Source: Alphaproteobacteria bacterium (GTDB lineage: Bacteria; Pseudomonadota; Alphaproteobacteria; CACIAM-22H2). Taken from it: a stretch of DNA of 5,887 nucleotides. The stretch covers positions 1 to 5,887 of the forward strand of contig CANMWW010000164.1 of assembly GCA_947500965.1 (NCBI GenBank), read 5' to 3'. The notes below the pieces were generated by a model that was not told the origin of the DNA, did no database searches, and worked only from the letters and a program-made list of their open reading frames with translations. The translations under genes and the position numbers were made by a program. Positions 1 to 4,852 of this stretch are shown here, piece by piece (position 1 is the first letter of the stretch; the number at the start of each line of letters is the position of its first letter).

Positions 1-845
1 CGCAGGCCGAGGCGCGCGTCTCGCGGGCGAGGGCGGACCGCATCCAGGCCGAGGGCAACCTGACCTCGACGCGCGCCAACTACCGCCGGGTGGTCGGCGA
101 GGTGCCGGGTCGCCTGCAGCCCGCGAGGCTGCCGCCGGTGCTGCCGACCAACGAGCAGCAGGCGCTCCAGCTCGTGGCGGAGAACCCGAACGTCCTCGCC
201 GCGGCCTTCAACGAGAAGGTCGCCAGGGACAATGTCGACGCGGTCGCGGGCGAACTGCTTCCGACCGTGAACCTCCAGGGTTCCCTGACGCGCATCGAGG
301 AGACGCAGACGCGCGGCGTCGACAGGGACACGGCGCTCGTCCAGGTCACGCTGGCCGTGCCTCTCTACCAGCAGGGGCAGGTCGAGGCGCGCATCCGCGA
401 GGCCAAGCAGGTCGCCGGCCAGCGCCGCATCGAGATCGAGGACGCCCGCAGGCGCGCCCTGGAGGACACGACGCGCGCATGGGAGGCGCTCAACACCGCG
501 CGCGCGCGCATCCAGGCGATCCAGGCGCAGGTCCGCGCGGCCCAGGTCGCGCTCGACGGCGTGACGCAGGAGTCGCGTGTCGGCTCGCGCACCGTCCTGG
601 ACGTGCTCGACGCGGAGCAGGAACTGCTCAACGCGCGGGTCCAGCTGGTGCAGTCGCAGCGCGACGAGGTGGTCGCCGCCTACCAGCTCGCCTCGGCGAC
701 GGGGCAGCTGACCGCCGCGAAGCTGGGCCTGCCGGTCGACGTCTACGACCCGACGCGCAACTACAGCGAGACGCGTGGCCGCTGGTGGGGCACGTCGGTC
801 GGCGAGGGCGGCGGCGCGAGCGCCGGAGGCGGGAAGCGCCAATGA
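1..845 (+). CDS. tolC: TolC-family outer membrane efflux/secretion channel, 5'-truncated by window edge
   Basis: This is the C-terminal part (280 residues; first complete codon at base 3) of an outer-membrane factor of the TolC family. Such proteins form a trimeric beta-barrel and periplasmic alpha-tunnel that works with inner-membrane pumps or type I secretion systems. The visible part starts in the helix ending the first structural repeat (a QAEAR segment, then NYRRVVG at about residues 26-32). The second repeat follows: a helix with NPNVLAAAFNEK, beta-strand segments around LLPTVNLQGSL and VTLAVPLYQQGQ, long amphipathic helices, and the hallmark G-S-R-T-V-L-D-V-L-D-A-E-Q motif at 194-206. 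It ends with YDPTRNY and a Gly-rich tail. Full-length relatives have roughly 450 residues, so about 40 percent is missing upstream. An in-frame GTG at 90 is not the start, because family sequence continues before it. It lies 31 bases upstream of popZ. Family assignment is firm; the specific partner pump cannot be told. Confidence 0.93.
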   Translation, partial: QAEARVSRARADRIQAEGNLTSTRANYRRVVGEVPGRLQPARLPPVLPTNEQQALQLVAENPNVLAAAFNEKVARDNVDAVAGELLPTVNLQGSLTRIEETQTRGVDRDTALVQVTLAVPLYQQGQVEARIREAKQVAGQRRIEIEDARRRALEDTTRAWEALNTARARIQAIQAQVRAAQVALDGVTQESRVGSRTVLDVLDAEQELLNARVQLVQSQRDEVVAAYQLASATGQLTAAKLGLPVDVYDPTRNYSETRGRWWGTSVGEGGGASAGGGKRQ

Positions 846-864
846 CGCCTGCGATCGCCGCCAC

Positions 865-871
865 GGGGAAG
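865..871 (+). promoter_or_regulatory. Ribosome-binding site of popZ
   Basis: The purine stretch GGGGAAG ends five bases before the ATG at 877. Together with the conserved MSDTK N-terminus it decides that start over an in-frame ATG at 775. The 775 start would overlap the end of tolC and add 34 Ala/Arg-rich residues unlike the family. Confidence 0.55.
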
Positions 872-876
872 CGCGC

Positions 877-1413
877 ATGAGCGACACCAAGGCAAAGCCG
901 GAGGGCCAGGCCGAGCCATCCATGGAGGAGATCCTGGCGTCGATCCGCCGGATCATCTCCGAGGATGCGGAGCCCGCCAAGGAGGCCGCCCCGGCGGCGC
1001 CACCTCCGCCGCCACCCCAGCCCGCCGCGCCGCTGACGATGGACCTGCCACCGCCGGCCCCACCGCCTCCGCCTCCGCCTCCGCCACCTCCTCCTCCGCC
1101 GCCACCGCCTCCGCCGGCATCCGATGTCCTCGAGCTGACCGACATCGTCGACGACCGGTCGAAGGGCGATGGCCTCGTGGACGACCTCGTCGCGGCGACC
1201 GCATCGGACACGCTCGCGAGCCTCGCTTCGGCGCGCCGTCGTCCCGTCACCGATCCCGGACTGCTGCTCGGCAACGGGGCGGTGACGCTGGAGGACCTGG
1301 TGCGCGAGGAATTGCGGCCGCTCCTCAAGGCTTGGCTCGACCAGAACCTGACGCCGCTGGTCGAACGTCTCGTGAAGCGCGAGATCGAGCGCATCGCGCG
1401 CGGCGTCGATTGA
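877..1413 (+). CDS. popZ: Cell pole-organizing protein PopZ (DUF2497)
   Basis: PopZ forms a polar condensate in Alphaproteobacteria that anchors the chromosomal centromere through ParB and recruits cell-cycle regulators. This 178-residue copy matches the Caulobacter protein in length and layout. Residues 14-30 (PSMEEILASIRRIISED) are the near-invariant N-terminal helix that binds client proteins. Residues 31-81 are a disordered proline linker. Residues 84-89 carry the family's VLELTD motif. Residues 136-175 hold the C-terminal oligomerisation helices, including LRPLLKAWLDQNL. The linker is odd: 19 consecutive prolines at 62-80 plus a six-Pro run at 42-47, but only three acidic residues. The Caulobacter linker mixes proline with many Asp/Glu. 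The gene follows tolC by 31 bases and precedes valS by 43, so it is probably in one transcript with them. I am confident of the family; how the linker affects condensate behaviour is inference. Confidence 0.96.
   Translation: MSDTKAKPEGQAEPSMEEILASIRRIISEDAEPAKEAAPAAPPPPPPQPAAPLTMDLPPPAPPPPPPPPPPPPPPPPPPPASDVLELTDIVDDRSKGDGLVDDLVAATASDTLASLASARRRPVTDPGLLLGNGAVTLEDLVREELRPLLKAWLDQNLTPLVERLVKREIERIARGVD
1060..1116 (+). repeat. Proline-codon tract in popZ (19 consecutive Pro), microsatellite-like
   Basis: Nineteen CCN codons in a row encode Pro 62-80 of PopZ. The 5' part is a CCG-CCT hexamer repeated three times; the rest mixes CCG, CCT and CCA. The degenerate codon mix means the DNA is only partly repetitive, which would limit but not abolish replication slippage. 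Changes would come in three-base units and keep the frame. At the protein level this should form a stiff polyproline II rod and stall ribosomes that lack EF-P. Confidence 0.9.
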
Positions 1414-1417
1414 AGGG

Positions 1418-1443
1418 GCGGCGTGGCCTGGCGGCCGCGCCGC
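1418..1443 (+). other. Strong GC hairpin in the popZ-valS spacer
   Basis: The arms 1418-1428 (GCGGCGTGGCC) and 1433-1443 (GGCCGCGCCGC) pair over 11 base pairs with one G-U wobble and a four-base loop TGGC. It occupies most of the 43-base gap and ends 13 bases before the valS GTG. No T-run follows, so it is a poor intrinsic terminator. It could be an RNA-processing or stability element between the two cistrons, or could affect valS translation. In DNA this GC-rich, chance hairpins are common, so its function is uncertain. Confidence 0.45.
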
Positions 1444-1456
1444 GTGACGGACTGAC

Positions 1457-4174
1457 GTGACCCAGGAAAACACGACCGCCGGCGCGGCTGCGCCGGCGCT
1501 GGAAAAGAATTTCGACGCGGCCGCGGCCGAGCGCCGCTGGGCCGAGGCATGGGAGCGCGAGGGCGCCTTCGCCTGCGGACGCAAGGACGGGCCGCCCTAT
1601 GCGATCGTCATCCCGCCGCCGAACGTCACCGGCAGCCTCCACATGGGGCATGCGCTCAACAACACGCTCCAGGACATCCTGGTGCGCTGGCGCAGGATGC
1701 GCGGCGCCGACGCGCTGTGGCAGCCGGGCACCGACCACGCCGGCATCGCCACGCAGATGGTCGTCGAGCGGCAGCTCGCGGCGAAGGGCATCTCGCTCGC
1801 GCGTTCCGGTACCGAGGCCGCGCCGGGATCGACGTTGATCGGCCGCGACGACTTCGTCGCCAGGGTCTGGGAGTGGAAGGCCGAGTCGGGCGGGATGATC
1901 ACCCGCCAGCTCCGGCGCCTTGGCGCCTCCGTCGACTGGGAGCGCGAGCGCTTCACGATGGACGAGGGCCTGTCGGCCGCCGTCCTGCGCGTCTTCGTCG
2001 AGCTCTACCGCGACAAGCTGATCTACCGCGACGCGCGGCTGGTGAACTGGGACCCGAAGCTGCACACGGCGATCTCCGACCTCGAGGTCGAGCAGCGCGA
2101 GGTGAGGGGATCGCTCTGGCACATCGCCTATCCCGTCGAAGGCATGCCCGGGACGACGATCACGGTCGCGACGACCCGGCCGGAGACCATGCTCGGCGAC
2201 ACCGCGATCGCCGTGCATCCGCAGGACGAGCGCTTCGCCGCGCTGGTCGGGCGCCACGCCATCCTGCCGCTGGTCGGGCGCCGCATCCCGATCGTCGCCG
2301 ACGACTATTCCGACCCGGCGAAGGGCACCGGCGCGGTCAAGATCACGCCGGCCCACGACTTCAACGACTTCGAGGTCGGCAAGCGCCATGGGCTGCCCGC
2401 GATCAACGTGCTCACCGCGGATGCCCGCATCAACGACAACGCGCCGGAGGCCTACAGGGGCCTGGACCGCTTCGAGGCGCGCAAGCGCATCGTCGCCGAC
2501 CTCGAGGCGCTCGGCGCGCTGGTGAAGGTCGAGCCGCACCTGCACGTGGTCCCGCATGGCGACCGCGGCGGCGTGCCGATCGAGCCCTGGCTGACGACCC
2601 AGTGGTACGTCGATGCGCGTCGCCTCGCCGAGCCGGCGATCCGCGCGGTCGAGGAGGGACGCACGAAGTTCGTCCCGCAGGCCTGGGAGAAGACCTACTT
2701 CCACTGGATGCGCAACATCGAGCCGTGGTGCGTCTCGCGCCAGCTCTGGTGGGGCCACCAGGTACCGGCCTGGTACGGGCCGGACGGCGAGGTGTTCGTC
2801 GACTACGACGAGGCGGGCGCGCGGCGCCAGGCGCAGTCGCATTACGGGCGCGACGTCGAGCTCACGCGCGACCAGGACGTGCTGGACACGTGGTTCTCGT
2901 CGGCGCTCTGGCCGTTCTCCACGCTCGGCTGGCCCGAGCGCACGCCCGAGCTCGCGCGCTACTACCCGACCGACGTGCTGGTCACGGGCCTCGACATCAT
3001 CTTCTTCTGGGTCGCCCGGATGATGATGATGGGGCTGCACTTCATGAAGGAGGTGCCGTTCCGCACCGTCTACATCCATGCCCTCGTGCGCGACGAGAAG
3101 GGGCAGAAGATGTCGAAGTCCAAGGGGAACGTGATCGATCCCCTGGACCTGGTCGACCGCTACGGCGCCGACGCGCTGCGCTTCACCCTCGCGGCCATGG
3201 CCGCGCAGGGGCGCGACGTGAAGCTCGCCGAGAGCCGCGTCGAGGGCTACCGCAACTTCACGACCAAGCTCTGGAACGCCGCGCGCTTCTGCCAGATGAA
3301 TGGCTGCGTGCTTCCCGCCGCATTCGATCCGGCATGGGCGCGCCTGACCGTCAACCGCTGGATCCTCGGCGAGCTGTCGCTCGCGGCGCAGGCGGTGGAC
3401 GCTGCGCTCGAGGGCTTCCGCTTCAACGACGCCGCGGGCGCGGCCTACCAGTTCGTCTGGGGGACGTTCTGCGACTGGTACCTCGAGTTCACCAAGCCCG
3501 TGCTGTCGGGCGAGGACGAGGCGGCGAAGGCGGAGACGCGCGCAGTGACGGCCTATGTCATCCGCGAGGTGCTCCGGCTCCTGCATCCGATGATGCCCTT
3601 CGTGACCGAGGAACTCTGGGAGAAGCTCGGCCACGGGGCAGGGGGGATGCTCGTCCTCTCGTCCTGGACGACCGCGGGAGACCTGCCGCGCGACGCCGCC
3701 GCCAAGGCGGAGATGGACTGGGTCGTGCGCGCCGTCACGGAGATACGCACGCTGCGCTCGGAGATGAACGTGCCGAACGCCGCGCGACTTCGCCTCGGCG
3801 TGCGCGACGCGTCTGGCGAGGTCCGCGCGCGCATCGCGCGCCACGACGGCGTGATGCGGATGCTCGCCAGGCTCGAGGCGATCGAGGACGGCATGCATGC
3901 GGCGCCAGGCTGCGCGCAGCTCGCGCTCGCCGACGCGACCTTCGTCGTCCCGCTCGCCGGCGTGATCGATGCGACCGCCGAGGGCCGTCGCCTCGCCAAG
4001 GAGATCGACAGGCAGCGCGTGGCGATCGAGAAGTTCGACCGCAAGCTCGCCAACGCCGACTTCCTCGCCAAGGCGGATCCGGAAGTCGTCGAGGAGCAGC
4101 GCGAGCGTCGCGCGGAGTCGGCGGCCGCGCTCGAGCGGCTCGAGGCCGCGGCGGCGCGACTGCGCGCGATGTGA
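1457..4174 (+). CDS. valS: Valyl-tRNA synthetase (class Ia aminoacyl-tRNA synthetase)
   Basis: ValS attaches valine to tRNA-Val in the cytoplasm and hydrolyses mischarged Thr-tRNA-Val. The 905-residue length is normal. The Rossmann catalytic core shows the PPP triplet (53-55) followed by the HIGH-type motif HMGH (62-65), WCVSRQLWWGHQ (424-435), DTWFSS (477-482) and KMSKS (551-555). The inserted CP1 editing domain has TTRPETM (239-245) and KITPAHDFNDF (from 295). The anticodon-binding helical domain follows WNAARF (606 onward). A C-terminal coiled-coil tRNA arm covers about 839-905. Start choice: a stop at 1445-1447 lies in frame, and GTG 1457 is the only usual start before the conserved EKNFD region. 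No good Shine-Dalgarno is visible. A stretch at about 117-128 (SGTEAAPGSTLI) looks like a small insertion against family members I remember. All catalytic motifs are intact. It is probably in one transcript with popZ. Confidence 0.98.
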   Translation: MTQENTTAGAAAPALEKNFDAAAAERRWAEAWEREGAFACGRKDGPPYAIVIPPPNVTGSLHMGHALNNTLQDILVRWRRMRGADALWQPGTDHAGIATQMVVERQLAAKGISLARSGTEAAPGSTLIGRDDFVARVWEWKAESGGMITRQLRRLGASVDWERERFTMDEGLSAAVLRVFVELYRDKLIYRDARLVNWDPKLHTAISDLEVEQREVRGSLWHIAYPVEGMPGTTITVATTRPETMLGDTAIAVHPQDERFAALVGRHAILPLVGRRIPIVADDYSDPAKGTGAVKITPAHDFNDFEVGKRHGLPAINVLTADARINDNAPEAYRGLDRFEARKRIVADLEALGALVKVEPHLHVVPHGDRGGVPIEPWLTTQWYVDARRLAEPAIRAVEEGRTKFVPQAWEKTYFHWMRNIEPWCVSRQLWWGHQVPAWYGPDGEVFVDYDEAGARRQAQSHYGRDVELTRDQDVLDTWFSSALWPFSTLGWPERTPELARYYPTDVLVTGLDIIFFWVARMMMMGLHFMKEVPFRTVYIHALVRDEKGQKMSKSKGNVIDPLDLVDRYGADALRFTLAAMAAQGRDVKLAESRVEGYRNFTTKLWNAARFCQMNGCVLPAAFDPAWARLTVNRWILGELSLAAQAVDAALEGFRFNDAAGAAYQFVWGTFCDWYLEFTKPVLSGEDEAAKAETRAVTAYVIREVLRLLHPMMPFVTEELWEKLGHGAGGMLVLSSWTTAGDLPRDAAAKAEMDWVVRAVTEIRTLRSEMNVPNAARLRLGVRDASGEVRARIARHDGVMRMLARLEAIEDGMHAAPGCAQLALADATFVVPLAGVIDATAEGRRLAKEIDRQRVAIEKFDRKLANADFLAKADPEVVEEQRERRAESAAALERLEAAAARLRAM

Positions 4175-4195
4175 TGGGCCTGGCGGGCGGCTGGA

Positions 4196-4230
4196 GTCCC
4201 GAGGGCGGGGCAGAATGGCCCCGCCGGGAC
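4196..4230 (+). terminator. Probable valS transcript-end hairpin, no U-tract
   Basis: Starting 22 bases after the valS stop, GTCCC (4196-4200) and GGCGGGGC (4204-4211) pair with GCCCCGCC (4218-4225) and GGGAC (4226-4230). This gives 13 base pairs with a three-base bulge and the loop AGAATG. The position fits a 3' end, but the following bases (GCGGGCGAAC) contain no T-run. It may be a 3' stabilising stem behind Rho-dependent termination rather than a true intrinsic terminator. Confidence 0.45.
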
Positions 4231-4320
4231 GCGGGCGAACCGCATCTGACCGGCGGGGCTCCCCCTCCCGTTCGTCCTTGCGGACGATCCGGGCCCCCCG
4301 GGGGATCTGCTGCAAGCCGC

Positions 4321-4416
4321 CCTTCCGGGTGGTTCACATGTTCGTGATGATACCGGAACAGGTCGGGCTGACAATCACCCCACGCGCCGGTTTTTCGTGT
4401 GGCGGTATCCGGAAGG
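4321..4416 (+). promoter_or_regulatory. Competing inverted repeats, possible structured leader
   Basis: CCTTCCGG at 4321-4328 is the perfect reverse complement of CCGGAAGG at 4409-4416; wobble and A-U pairs could extend this to 11 base pairs (4321-4331 with 4406-4416). GATACCG at 4349-4355 is the perfect reverse complement of CGGTATC at 4403-4409, which overlaps the first right arm. TTCCGG at 4323-4328 can also pair with CCGGAA at 4353-4358. These pairings exclude one another. A run of five T lies at 4391-4395. The pattern could be an alternative-fold leader or a small RNA, or coincidence. It matches no riboswitch family I know. Confidence 0.25.
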
Positions 4417-4462
4417 CGCATGGCTCGCGACGGATCCGCCGCCGGGGCGAGGATCCCGGGTT

Positions 4463-4482
4463 ACAGCGAATTCATTCGCTGT
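4463..4482. promoter_or_regulatory. 20-base dyad, operator-like
   Basis: ACAGCGAAT (4463-4471) and ATTCGCTGT (4474-4482) are perfect inverted arms of nine bases around the centre TC. The size and symmetry suit a dimeric helix-turn-helix repressor. It sits 79 bases before the start of the small exported-protein gene in one of the few A+T-richer patches of the region. It could equally fold as an RNA hairpin. No regulator gene lies in the window and the motif is not one I can name. Confidence 0.4.
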
Positions 4483-4549
4483 CCAGCATGGCGCAATCGC
4501 GACTCGCGCAGGATCCATCCCATGCGGCGATCCACGCCGCGTTCCTGAC

Positions 4550-4553
4550 GGAG
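4550..4553 (+). promoter_or_regulatory. Ribosome-binding site of the small exported-protein gene
   Basis: GGAG lies eight bases before the ATG at 4562, an ideal spacing. It picks this ATG over an in-frame GTG at 4397 that would put 55 residues ahead of the signal peptide. Confidence 0.7.
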
Positions 4554-4561
4554 ATTTCGCC

Positions 4562-4744
4562 ATGCTCGTTCGCAAGCTCGCCCTGATCCCCGCTGCCCTG
4601 TTCGCCCTCGGCCTCGTCGTCGCGGCGCCGGCGGAGTCCTTCGCGCAGCAGTCCGGCAACAAGCCCGCCGCGACCCAGAAGAAGGACAGCAAGAAGAAGG
4701 ACACCAGCAAGAAGAAGGCGCAGGCCAAGAAGAAGGCCGCCTGA
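4562..4744 (+). CDS. Small lysine-rich exported protein, function unknown
   Basis: This 60-residue protein is not one I recognise. Residues 1-28 form a textbook Sec signal peptide: a basic start (MLVRK), a hydrophobic core (LALIPAALFALGLVVAA) and a likely signal peptidase I site after S-F-A at 26-28. The predicted mature part, about 32 residues, contains 12 lysines and only two acidic residues, a net charge near +10. Lysine triplets at 44-46, 50-52 and 56-58 repeat with an exact six-residue period, separated by DTS and AQA. It has no cysteines, aromatic residues or lipobox, so it should be soluble, disordered and periplasmic or secreted. All 13 lysines use AAG, in keeping with high-GC codon use. 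The low-complexity tail resembles histone H1-like proteins, but those stay in the cytoplasm. It has its own good ribosome-binding site, a long upstream region and a hairpin terminator downstream, so it is probably a single-gene unit. Binding to an anionic partner such as LPS, peptidoglycan or nucleic acid is a guess. Confidence 0.75.
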   Translation: MLVRKLALIPAALFALGLVVAAPAESFAQQSGNKPAATQKKDSKKKDTSKKKAQAKKKAA

Positions 4745-4758
4745 CCTTCGGGCATCTC

Positions 4759-4777
4759 CCGGGCCCTCCGGGCCCGG
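4759..4777. terminator. GC palindrome after the small gene
   Basis: CCGGGCCC (4759-4766) and GGGCCCGG (4770-4777) form a perfect eight-base-pair stem with the loop TCC, starting 14 bases after the stop of the 60-residue gene. No T-run follows. It probably works together with the second hairpin 12 bases further on, as a transcript-end structure. Confidence 0.4.
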
Positions 4778-4789
4778 TCGCAGGCTGGG

Positions 4790-4813
4790 ACCCGCGGCGC
4801 AGACGCCGCGGGT
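4790..4813 (+). terminator. Rho-independent-like terminator of the small exported-protein gene
   Basis: ACCCGCGGCG (4790-4799) and CGCCGCGGGT (4804-4813) pair perfectly over ten base pairs with the loop CAGA. On the plus strand the stem runs into TTCTTGCGTCT, a T-rich though broken tail. On the minus strand no T-rich tail follows, so it serves the plus-strand gene better than the converging transporter. Confidence 0.65.
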
Positions 4814-4836
4814 TCTTGCGTCTGGAGAGGCTGCTC

Positions 4837-4851
4837 GCGCGGCGGCCGCGC
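4837..4851 (-). terminator. Short GC hairpin at the end of the transporter gene
   Basis: GCGCGG (4837-4842) and CCGCGC (4846-4851) pair around a three-base loop, beginning two bases beyond the stop of the minus-strand transporter. It has no T-tract on that strand. It may help end or stabilise the transporter mRNA, but a stem this short could be chance in such GC-rich sequence. Confidence 0.25.
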
Positions 4852-4852
4852 C

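Larger units (their letters stand above)
4175..4561. other. 387-base intergenic region between valS and the small exported-protein gene
   Basis: I find no credible gene here. ORFs crossing it are extensions or antisense shadows with Arg/Pro/Ala-rich translations and no family resemblance. It holds a GC hairpin just after valS, a small stem TCGTCC/GGACGA at 4272-4277/4282-4287 with loop TTGC, overlapping inverted repeats at 4321-4416, and a dyad at 4463-4482. It ends with the ribosome-binding site of the 60-residue gene. Two stretches, about 4331-4400 and 4461-4482, are clearly richer in A+T than the surroundings, so a promoter for the downstream gene most likely lies in one of them. CTGACA at 4368-4373 resembles a -35 box, but no good -10 follows at the right distance, so I do not call a promoter. 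Three GGATCC sites are scattered through it; I attach no meaning to them. Confidence 0.6.

Noticed and set aside
628..1584. A minus-strand frame across the end of tolC, popZ and the start of valS with Arg/Trp-rich runs
   Set aside because: The Arg-Arg-Trp runs are simply the antisense reading of the popZ proline codons, and the frame crosses three real genes.
4286..4307. A GATCC...GGATC palindrome around a G/C run, as a possible terminator
   Set aside because: Only five bases pair cleanly at the outside, the inner C and G runs pair out of register, and no T-run follows.
1325..4315. A 996-residue open frame on the minus strand antisense to all of valS, with other long frames (such as 1549-4347 plus) over the same DNA
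   Set aside because: These are side effects of very high G+C at third codon positions. The translations are Arg/Ala/Gly/His-rich without any recognisable domain, while the valS frame holds every class Ia motif.
4355..4380. An EcfG/ECF-type -35 box (GGAAC at 4355-4359)
   Set aside because: No matching CGTT-like -10 element lies 16-17 bases downstream.
4368..4396. A sigma-70-like promoter: CTGACA, 17 bases, TTTTTC
   Set aside because: The -35 match is good, but the -10 candidate matches only two of six consensus bases, so I cannot support the call.
4397..4561. A longer form of the small exported protein starting at GTG 4397
   Set aside because: It would put 55 residues ahead of a clear signal peptide, has no visible ribosome-binding site and would run through the dyad. 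ATG 4562 has GGAG at ideal spacing.
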